64,000 bases of DNA from positions 2,418,001 to 2,482,000 of the forward strand of contig NZ_JACHMK010000001.1 in assembly GCF_014208035.1 (NCBI RefSeq), read 5' to 3'. The stretch comes from Schaalia hyovaginalis (GTDB lineage Bacteria > Actinomycetota > Actinomycetes > Actinomycetales > Actinomycetaceae). Below the pieces are notes generated by a model. The model had not been told where the DNA came from. It searched no databases and was given only the letters and a program-made list of their open reading frames with translations. Numbering within the stretch: position 1 is the stretch's first letter; each line of letters begins with the position of its first letter. This document shows positions 16,650 through 25,318 of the stretch, in pieces. Both the position numbers and the translations under genes were made by a program.

Positions 16650-17359
16650 AGGAGATCCTCGACTCGGTCAGCCCGCGAAGAGTCGGCGATCCTCCCATCG
16701 CGGAGGAAGACCGTCCGGTCCGCCCAGGCCGCGAATCGGGCCTCGTGAGTGACGAGAATGCCTGCGACTCCCGAATCGACCCGCTCCCGCAGGGCGAGCA
16801 TCACCTTCTCGCCCGAATGCGAGTCGAGGGCGCCCGTCGGCTCGTCGGCCAGAAGGATCGAGCGGCGGCCGACCAGGGCGCGCGCGATCGCGACGCACTG
16901 CTGCTCGCCGCCGGACAGGTCATCGGGGAAGCGGTCCGCGATCGCCCCGGCCCCCACTTCCTCGAGGGCGGCGAGGGCGGCGACGCGGGCCTTCGCGGTT
17001 GCGATCCCGTCGAGCTCGAGCGGCATCGCGACGTTCTCGACGGCCGAGAGGGCAGGAATGAGGTTGAAGTCCTGGAAGACGTAGCCGATCGAGCGGCGTC
17101 GCACGATGGCGCGCTCGGCGGAGGGCAAGTCGGAGATGTTCGTCCCGTGGATCACGACCGCGCCCTCGTCGGGCCGTTCGAGACCGCCGGCGAGGGCGAG
17201 GAGGGTCGACTTCCCGGATCCCGAAGGGCCCATGACGGCGACGAGTTCACCGACCCCGACTTCGAGGTCGACTGCCGTCAGGGCTCGGACCCGCGTGTTT
17301 CCGGCGCCGTATCCGTGGCTCACGCCGACGAATCGCACCGGGACGGGCCCGAGGATCAT
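16646..17359 (-). CDS. ABC transporter ATP-binding protein (LolD/MacB type)
   Basis: A 237-residue ATPase for the adjacent FtsX-like permease. Walker A is GPSGSGKST, the Q-loop is YVFQDFNLIPALS, Walker B is ILLADEPTGALDS and the switch His is in VTHEARFAAW, all typical of the MacB group. The signature reads LSGGEQQCVAIARAL, where the family nearly always has Arg instead of Cys. The start at 17359 overlaps the PadR stop (ATGA). An upstream in-frame extension to 17530 has no homology and lies inside padR. Confidence 0.88.
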   Translation of the reverse strand: MILGPVPVRFVGVSHGYGAGNTRVRALTAVDLEVGVGELVAVMGPSGSGKSTLLALAGGLERPDEGAVVIHGTNISDLPSAERAIVRRRSIGYVFQDFNLIPALSAVENVAMPLELDGIATAKARVAALAALEEVGAGAIADRFPDDLSGGEQQCVAIARALVGRRSILLADEPTGALDSHSGEKVMLALRERVDSGVAGILVTHEARFAAWADRTVFLRDGRIADSSRADRVEDLL

Positions 17360-17955
17360 CGGGCCTGAGCAGATGCGGAGCTGCGCGCCAAGCGACGCGG
17401 GACGCGCGCCTTCGAAGCGGCGAAGGCGGCACGGCGCGCGGCTTCGGACACCGCACCCGATTCGATGTGGTCGAGCCAGTTGAGTTCCGCCTCGAGGTCG
17501 AAGACGTGGCGCTCGAGGATGAGCTTCCATGCGAGTTCATCGTCGTCGGCGCTCGCCTTGAGGCGGGTCACGTCGCGAAGGGCGCTCAGGGTCGAGCGGC
17601 GCTGCGTCTGGATCAGGCCCGCGACATCAACGCTCGGATCCGCCGCGGCGACCGCGAGCTTCATGACGAGCTCATCGCGTCCGAAGTTCTCGCGCGGGAC
17701 CGGGGTCGACCACCACTCCTCGAGGATCCGTCGGCCCGCCTCGGTGACCTCGAAGACCTCGGAGTCGCGGCCGCCGTTGGTCTCGTGATGCGATGTGACC
17801 GAGCCGTCGCGCTCGAGGCGCTGCATGGTCTGGTAGACCTGACCGATGTTCAGCGGCCAGGCGCCGCAGGTCTGGTCCTCGAACATCTGCTTGAGGCGGT
17901 ACACGCCGGCGGGACGCTGCGCGGCGAGGGCGAGGAGTGCGTTGCGGACGGACAT
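17356..17955 (-). CDS. PadR family transcriptional regulator
   Basis: A 199-residue regulator. The N-terminal winged helix includes GVYRLKQMFED and IGQVYQTMQRLERDGSV, the PadR recognition pattern. The C-terminal half is a PadR-type dimerisation domain, predicted helical (about residues 95-180). As first gene of an operon with the ABC ATPase and FtsX-like permease it probably represses that operon, as is common for PadR-ABC pairs. GGAG lies a few bases before the ATG. No clear PadR operator could be picked out in the 102-base gap upstream. Confidence 0.87.
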   Translation of the reverse strand: MSVRNALLALAAQRPAGVYRLKQMFEDQTCGAWPLNIGQVYQTMQRLERDGSVTSHHETNGGRDSEVFEVTEAGRRILEEWWSTPVPRENFGRDELVMKLAVAAADPSVDVAGLIQTQRRSTLSALRDVTRLKASADDDELAWKLILERHVFDLEAELNWLDHIESGAVSEAARRAAFAASKARVPRRLARSSASAQAR

Positions 17956-18057
17956 GGTGCTCCAGAGTTCCAGCGATCGGGACTGCTCTTATCTGAGGTT
18001 GAACTTTAGCGCGATATCGGCGAGATGTCGCGCAGACCTGCGCATGCACGCCGCGTC

Positions 18058-18753
18058 TCACACCCGAGAGGACGAGGCCCCTCCCGCATCGGCCCCGGAC
18101 TCGAGCGCCCCGCCGACGAGCTCCAGAGCGGCCGACCAGGTTCCGCACCTCTGGCGGATGGTCGCCGCGGAGGGCACGTCGTCTCGGCCTTCGGCGCGGC
18201 GCGCCTCGGACCACGCCCTGTAGCCTCCGAAGGTCGGGGCCTTCCCCTCTCCTCGACACCAGGCGGCGTATTCGCCGAGGACGCCCGCCATCACCTCCGC
18301 GTTGAAGCGCCCGGAGCCCTGGGCCCGCCCTCGTCCGCCTGCGGGGAGACCGAGGGCGATGAGCGCGTCGTTCCAGTTGCCTCCCCCCACGCGCACGGCG
18401 ATAGTTCGCGAGGCGGTCGGCCACAGCAGCGCGCCCTTGGACGACTCCGCTCCCCTCAGGCGGATGATCGCCGCCCGCGCGAGGTCGCATTTCGCGGCGG
18501 ACACCGGCGGCAGTTCTCCGCGCGCCGCCGCCCGCCTGGCTGCGATGATCTTCGGGATCGCTTCGCGGATGTGCTCGCGCTCCAGGCCGTGCGCCCCGAC
18601 GAGGGCCTCTAGGGCCTCCTCCAGTTCGGGATCCCCCGCACGGTCGTCGATCTCGAGGGAGCGCGCGTGAACGGTGGCGGCGATGAGCCAGAATCCCGCC
18701 ACGATCTGAGCATCGCTGAATGCCGCGGTACGCGGTTTGGGTGGGGGCGACAT
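18058..18753 (-). CDS. Protein with homing-endonuclease-associated (HNH) repeats, function unknown
   Basis: A 231-residue protein with at least two copies of a repeat that ends in the pattern P(T/S)A-x-x-I-x-x-R-x-G-x-W-x-x-AL (PTASRTIAVRVGGGNWNDAL and PSAATIRQRCGTWSAALELVG). This resembles the homing-endonuclease-associated repeat, thought to be a small DNA-binding helix unit. No nuclease motif is visible, so it may only bind DNA. The start at 18753 is supported by a -10 box six bases upstream. It stands alone, divergent from the ABC exporter pair. The regulator-like composition makes control of that pair possible but unproven. Confidence 0.65.
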   Translation of the reverse strand: MSPPPKPRTAAFSDAQIVAGFWLIAATVHARSLEIDDRAGDPELEEALEALVGAHGLEREHIREAIPKIIAARRAAARGELPPVSAAKCDLARAAIIRLRGAESSKGALLWPTASRTIAVRVGGGNWNDALIALGLPAGGRGRAQGSGRFNAEVMAGVLGEYAAWCRGEGKAPTFGGYRAWSEARRAEGRDDVPSAATIRQRCGTWSAALELVGGALESGADAGGASSSRV

Positions 18754-18759
18754 GCGGTC

Positions 18760-18765
18760 ACTGTA
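18760..18765 (-). promoter_or_regulatory. -10 box for a leaderless HNH-repeat gene transcript
   Basis: On the reverse strand TACAGT is followed by six bases and the ATG at 18753, which decides that start. Confidence 0.5.
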
Positions 18766-18842
18766 TGCCCCCGCGCCCCGAGTGTGAACTCCCGCCCTTT
18801 TCCGGGTTCGCGGACGACAAGCGCCCTCTCCGCGCACTAAGC

Positions 18843-18860
18843 TTTTCAGGAACCTGAAAA
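18843..18860 (+). promoter_or_regulatory. Palindromic operator upstream of the ABC exporter pair
   Basis: TTTTCAGGAACCTGAAAA, with perfect 8-base arms and a two-base spacer, lies about 70 bases before the exporter start in an otherwise G+C-rich gap. It looks like a site for a dimeric repressor (MarR/TetR/PadR type). Which protein binds is unknown. Confidence 0.5.
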
Positions 18861-18927
18861 TCTAGGCGCTCGGCTCGTCCCGACCAGCCGCACGCAGCCC
18901 GAAACGCATTATGTGAAAGAAGGCGTG

Positions 18928-20667
18928 ATGCTCTTCTCCTTATCGTGGCGCCATCTCAAAGAACGCATCTGGGAACTCCTCGCCGTCATCGTCCTCCAGA
19001 TCGCGGCGACGATCGCCTCCCTCCAACTCCCCAACCTCAACGCCCGCATCATCGACGAGGGCGTCGCCACGGGGGACGCCTCGATCATCTGGCGCCTCGG
19101 CATCGAGATGCTCGCGATCGCGGCCGCCCAAATGATCTGCACCGCCCTCGCCATCTACCTCGGCGCACGCCTCGCGATGTCCCTCGGCGCCCACCTGCGC
19201 GAACAGATCTTCCAGCACATCCACGGCTTCGCATCTCAGGACGTCCACGCCTACGGCACCGGCTCGCTCATCACCCGCTCCACGAACGACGTGCAGCAGG
19301 TCCAGCAGACCGTCATGCTCTCCTTCTCCGTCATGATCGTCGCCCCCATCATGGGGATCGGCGGCGTCATCATGGCCCTGCGACAGGATCTCCAACTCGG
19401 CATCGTCCTCGCGATCCTCGTTCCCGTCCTCACGGCGGTCGTCGCCTTCGTCATGAAGCACCTAACGCCCCTCTTCGAAGTGCAGCAGGAGCGCATCGAC
19501 ACGATGAACACCGTGCTGCGCGAGGAGCTCACCGGCATCCGCGTCATCCGGGCATTCATCCGCCAGGCCTTCATCCGCGGACGCTACACGGACGCCAACA
19601 CGAAGCTCCGGACGACCGCCATGTCGATCGGCACCTGGTTCTCCTTCTTCTTCCCGGCCGTCACCGTCGTCATCTCCCTGGGGATCGTCGGCGTCATCTG
19701 GTACGGGGGAATCCTCATCGACTCCGGCGGCCTGCAGGTCGGGGCCATGATCGCCTACATCACCTACGTCACGATGATCTCCATGTCCGTGATGATGGCC
19801 GGGATGATCTTCGTGATGATCCCCCGGGCGAACGTCGCCGCCACCAGGGTCGTCGACGTGCTCGACCACGCCCCCTCGGTCACCGATCCGATCGAAGCGG
19901 CGGCCGCGCCCTCGGGACGCTGGACCTTCGCACTGGAGGACGCGGCCCTGCGCTACCCTGGCGCGGAAGAACCCGTCCTCGAGAACATCTCCTTCACCCT
20001 GCGACCGGGGACGACCACGGCGATCATCGGAGCGACGGCCTCCGGGAAGACGACCCTCGTCAACCTCCTGCCCAGGATGATGGATCCGAGCTCCGGCCGC
20101 ATCACGGCGTCCGGAGTGGCGCTCACGGACCTGCCGATCAGCGAAGTCCGCGAACGGATCGCCGTCGTCCCCCAGCACTCCTACCTCTTCTCCGGCACGA
20201 TCGCCTCAACCGTTTCAGGCACGCGCAAACCCGACGCCGCACAGCGCGAACGCGTCGAATGGGCGCTGCGAGGCGCGCAGGCTGAGGAATTCGTCAGCTC
20301 GCTCGACGACGGCATCGACCACGTGGTCGACGCGGGGGGCGCGAACTTCTCCGGCGGCCAGCGCCAGCGCCTCACCATCGCGCGCGCCCTCTACCGCGCC
20401 ACCGACCTCTACATCTTCGACGACTCCTTCTCCGCCCTCGACTACGCGACGGATGCCAGACTCCGCCTGGCGCTGCCCGAATACACCCGGGGAGCGGCCA
20501 TCCTCATCGTCGCCCAGCGCGTCGCCTCGATCCGCAACGCCGACGAGATCCTCGTCCTCGACTCCGGCAGGATCATCGGCCGCGGCACCCACCGCGAACT
20601 CATGGAGACCTGCCCCACCTACAAGGAGATCGTCGACTCCCAACTCTTCGAGGAGGACGCGGCATGA
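18928..20667 (+). CDS. Heterodimeric ABC exporter subunit with a degenerate ATPase site
   Basis: A 579-residue half-exporter with six membrane helices (about residues 10-300) and an ATPase domain. Walker A is GATASGKTT and the signature is FSGGQRQRL. Walker B ends FDDSFSALD, so the catalytic Glu is Asp, as in the degenerate-site subunits of BmrCD, LmrCD and TM287/288. It pairs with the next gene through an ATGA overlap. The ATG at 18928 is four bases after AGAAGG; a GTG at 18913 in the same frame is the alternative. Multidrug or lipid export is likely from family knowledge, but no substrate is known. Confidence 0.87.
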   Translation: MLFSLSWRHLKERIWELLAVIVLQIAATIASLQLPNLNARIIDEGVATGDASIIWRLGIEMLAIAAAQMICTALAIYLGARLAMSLGAHLREQIFQHIHGFASQDVHAYGTGSLITRSTNDVQQVQQTVMLSFSVMIVAPIMGIGGVIMALRQDLQLGIVLAILVPVLTAVVAFVMKHLTPLFEVQQERIDTMNTVLREELTGIRVIRAFIRQAFIRGRYTDANTKLRTTAMSIGTWFSFFFPAVTVVISLGIVGVIWYGGILIDSGGLQVGAMIAYITYVTMISMSVMMAGMIFVMIPRANVAATRVVDVLDHAPSVTDPIEAAAAPSGRWTFALEDAALRYPGAEEPVLENISFTLRPGTTTAIIGATASGKTTLVNLLPRMMDPSSGRITASGVALTDLPISEVRERIAVVPQHSYLFSGTIASTVSGTRKPDAAQRERVEWALRGAQAEEFVSSLDDGIDHVVDAGGANFSGGQRQRLTIARALYRATDLYIFDDSFSALDYATDARLRLALPEYTRGAAILIVAQRVASIRNADEILVLDSGRIIGRGTHRELMETCPTYKEIVDSQLFEEDAA

Positions 20668-22682
20668 GCACCCCTTCAACTTCTTCAACTTCAACCCGGC
20701 AGAACTCCCGGCGCACCCAGCCGGGCGGACCCCACGGAGGCCCGCCCGGCGGCATGGGCGCCGTCGAGAAGTCGAAGGACTTCACAGGATCGCTCAAGCG
20801 CCTGCTCGGCGAACTCCGACCTGACCGATGGCTCGTCGCCCTCACGCTCCTCGCGTCCCTGATCTCCGTCGGCCTCTCCGTCACGGCGCCCAAGGTCCTC
20901 GGACGGGCCACCGACATCATCTTCAACGGGGTCGCCTCCAAGGCCATCGCCTCCTTCCCCTCGAAGGATGCGGCGATCGCCTCGCTCGAAGCAGCCGGTC
21001 GGGGCGACTTCGCCAAGGTCCTCTCCGCCATGGACATCACCCCCGGCCAGGGCATCGACTTCAACGCCCTCGGCCGCGTCCTCCTCATCTGCATCGCGAT
21101 CTACATCGGCTCGGCCGTCATCTCCTTCATCGGCGGATGGATCCTGCGCATCGCCATTCAGAATCTCGGATGGCGCCTGCGCGAGAAGGTCCAGACGAAG
21201 ATCGAGCGCCTCCCCCTGTCCTACTTCGACCAGAACTCGCGGGGCGACCTCATGTCGCGCGTCTCCAACGACGTCGACAACATCTCGATGGTCCTCAATC
21301 AGACGCTCTCCCAGATCTTCCAAGCCGTGCTCACGATCCTGGGCATCTTCGTCATGATGATCACCCTGTCGTGGAGGCTCACGATCCTCGCCCTGCTCGT
21401 CATCCCGTTCGGGGGGATGCTCGCCGGCCTCCTCATGAAGAGGGCCCAACCCCAGTTCCGCCAGCAGTGGGCCTCGACCGGGGATGTCTCCAACACGGTT
21501 GAGGAAGCGATCTCCGGGCACGAGGTCCTCGCCCTGTACGGCCTCGAGGATGAATTCAACGAGTCCTTCGCGAGCGCGAACACGCGCCTGTACCGCTCGG
21601 GCTTCATCGCCCAGTTCATCTCGAATCTCATGATGCCGGTGATGAACATGATCTCGAACATCTCCTACGTGATCGTCGCCGTCGGCGGCGGCCTCATGGT
21701 CGCGGGCGGTTCGATGTCCCTCGGCAGCGTCCAGGCCTTCATCCAGTACTCGCGCCAATTCACCCAGCCGATCGGTCAGCTCGCCTCGATGGCGAACTCC
21801 CTGCAGTCGGGCGTGGCCAGCGCCGAGCGCGTGTTCGAGTTCCTCGACGCCGAGGAGATGGGACTCGACGAGGGCGCGCGCTCACTCGCCGAGGCGCGCG
21901 GGCAGGAGGCGCCGGGCGAAGGGGGCGAGCACGTCGCCGGCCGCGTCGTCTTCGACCGCGTGCGCTTCTCCTACACGGAGGGGACCCCGATCATCAAGGA
22001 CCTGTCGTTGACGGTCGAGCCGGGCCAGATGGTCGCCATCATCGGCCCCACCGGTGCGGGAAAGACGACCCTCGTCAACCTCCTCATGCGCTTCTACGAA
22101 CTCGATTCGGGCGCGATCTATCTCGACGGGGCGGACATCGCCCGCCTCGACACCGACGTTCTGCGATCCCACATCGGCATGGTCCTGCAGGACACGTGGC
22201 TCTTCGACGGGACGATCGAGCAGAACATCGCCTTCGGCGCGGAGGACGCCGATCATGACGCGGTGGTCGCCGCCGCGAGGGCCACGGCCGTGGATCGGCT
22301 GATCCGCCAGCTCCCCAAGGGCTATGAGACCCGCGTGTCCGATGAGGGCGACACCATCTCCCAGGGCGAGCGCCAGCTGCTCACCATCGCCCGGGCCTTC
22401 GCCTCCGATCCGGACATCCTGATCCTCGACGAGGCCACCTCATCGGTCGACACCCGGACCGAGGTGCTGGTCCAGCGCGCGATGGACAGCCTCAGGCAGG
22501 GGCGGACGGCCTTCGTCATCGCGCACCGGCTCTCCACGATCCGCGACGCCGACCTCATCCTCGTGATGGAGGAGGGGGACGTCGTCGAGATGGGGCGCCA
22601 TGAGGACCTCCTCGCCGCCGACGGAGCCTACGCGCGCCTCTACAATGCGCAGTTCGCGGGTCCTAGCGGGGGTAGCGTTTAA
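20664..22682 (+). CDS. Heterodimeric ABC exporter subunit with the catalytic ATPase site
   Basis: A 672-residue half-exporter, partner of the gene before. A Ser/Thr/Gly/Pro-rich N-terminal tail of about 35 residues precedes the six helices. Walker A is GPTGAGKTT, the signature is ISQGERQLL and Walker B is ILILDEATSSVD with the catalytic Glu. The mix of one active and one degenerate site across the pair is standard for this family. An insert of about 100 residues between helices 1 and 2 is longer than usual (residues about 75-135). Confidence 0.87.
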   Translation: MSTPSTSSTSTRQNSRRTQPGGPHGGPPGGMGAVEKSKDFTGSLKRLLGELRPDRWLVALTLLASLISVGLSVTAPKVLGRATDIIFNGVASKAIASFPSKDAAIASLEAAGRGDFAKVLSAMDITPGQGIDFNALGRVLLICIAIYIGSAVISFIGGWILRIAIQNLGWRLREKVQTKIERLPLSYFDQNSRGDLMSRVSNDVDNISMVLNQTLSQIFQAVLTILGIFVMMITLSWRLTILALLVIPFGGMLAGLLMKRAQPQFRQQWASTGDVSNTVEEAISGHEVLALYGLEDEFNESFASANTRLYRSGFIAQFISNLMMPVMNMISNISYVIVAVGGGLMVAGGSMSLGSVQAFIQYSRQFTQPIGQLASMANSLQSGVASAERVFEFLDAEEMGLDEGARSLAEARGQEAPGEGGEHVAGRVVFDRVRFSYTEGTPIIKDLSLTVEPGQMVAIIGPTGAGKTTLVNLLMRFYELDSGAIYLDGADIARLDTDVLRSHIGMVLQDTWLFDGTIEQNIAFGAEDADHDAVVAAARATAVDRLIRQLPKGYETRVSDEGDTISQGERQLLTIARAFASDPDILILDEATSSVDTRTEVLVQRAMDSLRQGRTAFVIAHRLSTIRDADLILVMEEGDVVEMGRHEDLLAADGAYARLYNAQFAGPSGGSV

Positions 22683-22701
22683 GTATGGCCGCCCCCAGCC
22701 C

Positions 22702-22718
22702 TCAACACGTAGTGTTGA
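22702..22718. terminator. Small hairpin at the sialidase stop codon
   Basis: TCAACAC and GTGTTGA form a 7-bp stem with a GTA loop. The reverse-strand stop TGA is part of the stem. It lies between convergent genes (exporter and sialidase) and could act as a weak terminator. Confidence 0.35.
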
Positions 22719-23802
22719 CAATTGGCGATTTTGCTGAACCTAAGCCACGACGCGGCGAAAGTGTCACCCTGGTCGAATCCCAATACGTTACGCCGTCTTC
22801 CCTGTGCACACCGAGCTCGTCAAGGCTGATGACCGCAGCAAGAATCGCTTCATAGTCATCGGCCTCCCACACAAGGACAACCCTGTTTTCGTCGAGCGCA
22901 GCGAGCGCTGAATAGGCAGCTGCCCCTTCATCAACGACGATCGGCTCAGACCAGGATTCTCCTTCATCCGTAGAGACGTGAACCGAGAGACGGCACCTCT
23001 CTACGGGAGAGGAACACATCGAGGCAAGGAAGACATCACCGATACGCACGAGCCCGCCATTACAGCCCGGGTCAACGAGCGCTTCCTCAACTCGCGGAGC
23101 CGTAAAGTTCGCACCAGCATCCTTCGAGCGAGCAGAACGGCGTCTGGGTGCGGAGCGCGCATGGAGCAGGACCTCGCCGTTTGAAAGAGCAATCACCTTC
23201 GATTCGTCACATCCGGGGCCAAGCGGAGTGCCGAGTGTCCATGTCTGTCCATGATCTGAAGATGTTGCGCACACTGCGTAATCTTCATCGTTGATCCTTG
23301 CAACGAAAGGCTGGACAAGACGACCGTCAGGAAGAATGGTACCTGTACCCGAAGCGGTGAACATCCCCGCAACTCCATCGGGCCGCAACTCGGAAAGATC
23401 TCTGTGACTCCAGGTCTGACCATGATCGTCAGAAACCGAGAGCCAAAGCTCCAGGCCTGCTCCACCCGCAACCGCAGAGAAGTATGACTCTCCCATCGAG
23501 CCTACTGACCAGCAAAACACCCGGTCCGTGAATGGATCATACGTAAGCGCCGCGTCCCCGAATCCGTGTCCGGGCTCGTGACGGCGTAACACCATTGGCG
23601 AAGACCAGCTCTTCCCTTCATCATCGGAAGAAACAAGAGCTATATCGAAATCTGCTGGGAGGTCACGCCAATCAGCACGAACATCAAAGGCGACGAGGAT
23701 CCTATTGCCCGCAATTGTCACCGCAGGGATCCGATAGAGGGGGGTTTGGAAGGCTGAGCCGGGGAAAGGATCACCGCGTCGGATTAAATTGATTATGCGC
23801 AT
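22702..23802 (-). CDS. Exo-alpha-sialidase (GH33-like), apparently cytoplasmic
   Basis: A 366-residue BNR-repeat protein likely to remove terminal sialic acid. Near the N-terminus YRIP holds the first Arg of the sialidase triad (Arg24). Four Asp boxes are visible: SSDDEGKSWSSP, SVSDDHGQTWS, SSDHGQTWT and STDEGESWSEP. There is no signal peptide or cell-wall anchor, unlike most secreted sialidases of oral actinobacteria, so it may act on imported sialosides. Its codons and flanks are visibly poorer in G+C than the neighbours, which suggests transfer from another genome. No sialic acid catabolism genes are nearby. Confidence 0.82.
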   Translation of the reverse strand: MRIINLIRRGDPFPGSAFQTPLYRIPAVTIAGNRILVAFDVRADWRDLPADFDIALVSSDDEGKSWSSPMVLRRHEPGHGFGDAALTYDPFTDRVFCWSVGSMGESYFSAVAGGAGLELWLSVSDDHGQTWSHRDLSELRPDGVAGMFTASGTGTILPDGRLVQPFVARINDEDYAVCATSSDHGQTWTLGTPLGPGCDESKVIALSNGEVLLHARSAPRRRSARSKDAGANFTAPRVEEALVDPGCNGGLVRIGDVFLASMCSSPVERCRLSVHVSTDEGESWSEPIVVDEGAAAYSALAALDENRVVLVWEADDYEAILAAVISLDELGVHREDGVTYWDSTRVTLSPRRGLGSAKSPIVNTTC

Positions 23803-23912
23803 GGAAGAATGCTCTCCCTTCGATTCCTCTACACGTACTTATCTGAGTATAAAATGCTTATTGACTAAGCTGAAAGTCATCCAGTTCCATCATTTTACAC
23901 GAAAGAAGCGAA
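23803..23912. promoter_or_regulatory. A+T-rich divergent promoter region
   Basis: This 110-base gap between the sialidase and the second aldo/keto reductase is the most A+T-rich stretch seen. A reverse-strand -10 TATACT (23846-23851) can serve the sialidase. A forward TTGACT at 23861-23866 could be a -35 for the reductase, with a T-rich stretch near 23891-23896. Confidence 0.4.
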
Positions 23913-24761
23913 ATGACACGTTTTCTCAAAAAACTCTCGATCACCCTCCCCACCGGCGCGCCGATCCCGGTTTTCGGCTTCGGCACCTACAAGGTGACGA
24001 GCGGCGTCTACGAGACCGTCTCCAGCGCCCTCGCCCTCGGCTATCGGCATATCGATACGGCCCAGATGTACGGGAACGAGGCGGAAGTGGGACGGGCCAT
24101 CGCCGACTCCGGCGTGCCCCGCGAGGAGCTCTTCATCACCTCGAAGCTCGACAACGGCAACCACGAGCCCGCCGCCGCGCGCGCCTCATTCGACAAGACC
24201 CTGGCCGATCTGCGCACCGACTACGTGGACCTCTTCCTCATCCACTGGCCCCTGCCGACCCTGTACGACGGGGATGTGGCTCTGCCCTGGCCCGTGCTCG
24301 AAGAGTTCCACGCCCAGGGCCGCGCCCGCGCGATCGGCCTGTCGAACTACACGATCGAGCACATCGAGAGGGTCCTGGACGCTGCGGAAGTCGCACCCCA
24401 CGTCCTCCAGGTCGAGGCGCATCCCTTCTTCCCGAACAACGAGGTGCGCGACTTCGCCCGCGCTCACGGCATGACGACGCAGGCATGGTCGCCATTGGCC
24501 AGGGGGCGCGCGGCGAAGGACCCCGCACTGGCCCGGATCGCGGCCTCGATCGGAAGGACCGGGCCGCAGGTGGCGCTGCGCTGGGCGCTCGACCGCGGCG
24601 ACATCGTCTTCCCGAAGTCGGTGACGCCTGCGCGCCAGGCGGAGAACCTCGACGTCTTCTCCTTCACGCTTGCGGACTCCCTTCGCGCCCGCATCGACGC
24701 GCTCGACGAGGGCGAGGCCGGGCGCACCGGTTCTCACCCGGACACGATGAATCGACTCTGA
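23913..24761 (+). CDS. Aldo/keto reductase (second copy)
   Basis: A 282-residue AKR family NADPH oxidoreductase. The tetrad is Asp48, Tyr53, Lys78 and His111 (RHIDTAQMYGNE, TSKLDNG, IHWPLP). FPKSVTPARQAENL near the C-terminus is the cofactor phosphate-binding segment. It is related to the copy at 8021-8866 but clearly diverged. AAAGAAG is placed seven bases before the ATG. It belongs to the 2,5-diketo-gluconic-acid-reductase-like group; the physiological substrate is unknown. Confidence 0.9.
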   Translation: MTRFLKKLSITLPTGAPIPVFGFGTYKVTSGVYETVSSALALGYRHIDTAQMYGNEAEVGRAIADSGVPREELFITSKLDNGNHEPAAARASFDKTLADLRTDYVDLFLIHWPLPTLYDGDVALPWPVLEEFHAQGRARAIGLSNYTIEHIERVLDAAEVAPHVLQVEAHPFFPNNEVRDFARAHGMTTQAWSPLARGRAAKDPALARIAASIGRTGPQVALRWALDRGDIVFPKSVTPARQAENLDVFSFTLADSLRARIDALDEGEAGRTGSHPDTMNRL

Positions 24762-24825
24762 GAAGGCGATCCGCCCCGGCATGTCACCGAGTGGGACGAG
24801 GGTGTCCTCGCGAGGGCACTCGCGC

Positions 24826-24831
24826 TACCCT
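24826..24831 (+). promoter_or_regulatory. -10 box for a leaderless ACT-protein transcript
   Basis: TACCCT, seven bases, then the ATG at 24839. Confidence 0.45.
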
Positions 24832-24838
24832 CGGGCGC

Positions 24839-25249
24839 ATGTCTGAAGATCAGCCCCTTGACCGGATGCTCGCCACTCTCGCGCCCGTGCCCCAGGGCGA
24901 GTACGTGTTCGCCCTCGTCGACGAGGTGCCCGCGGGAACCGATCCCTTCGCAGTGATTCGCGATGAGGACCGGTACACCGTCGTCCTCGAGAAGTCCGAG
25001 GCCGAGGCGGCGGGCCTGCCCGTCGACAAGACCTACGCGCACCTGTCGCTCGGCCTCGACGCGGACCTGGATTCGATCGGCGTGACCGCGACGATCGCTC
25101 AGGTCCTCTCGGCCCGTTCGATCGTGGCGAATGCGATCGCCTGCACCCGGCACGACCACTTCTTCGTCCAGGCGGATCGGGCGGATGAGGCCGCGCAGCT
25201 CCTCGCCGACCTGGGGAAGAACGCGCGCGGCTGGCTGCCTCGCCTCTGA
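24839..25249 (+). CDS. ACT domain-containing protein
   Basis: A 136-residue protein matching the small standalone ACT-domain family. A first half (EYVFALVDEVPAGTDPFAVI) is followed by AHLSLGLDADLDSIGVTATI and CTRHDHFFVQADRADEAAQLL, the conserved HDHxFV core. ACT domains bind small ligands, often amino acids, and regulate metabolism. Its partner here is unknown. The start at 24839 is seven bases after a -10 box. A much longer in-frame ORF from 23789 is a shadow over the reductase gene and is rejected. Confidence 0.8.
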   Translation: MSEDQPLDRMLATLAPVPQGEYVFALVDEVPAGTDPFAVIRDEDRYTVVLEKSEAEAAGLPVDKTYAHLSLGLDADLDSIGVTATIAQVLSARSIVANAIACTRHDHFFVQADRADEAAQLLADLGKNARGWLPRL

Positions 25250-25305
25250 GACGAGGCGGGCGCGGGCTTCGGGGCGCCCCACCTGGCGTTCAACGGCCGC
25301 CGGGG

Positions 25306-25311
25306 TAGACT
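25306..25311 (+). promoter_or_regulatory. -10 box for a leaderless DUF4921 transcript
   Basis: TAGACT, seven bases, then the ATG at 25319. Confidence 0.5.
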
Positions 25312-25318
25312 CGGCCCC

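Noticed and set aside
18058..18753. Part of a restriction or defence system
   Set aside because: No methylase, nuclease, helicase or toxin motif is in it or next to it.
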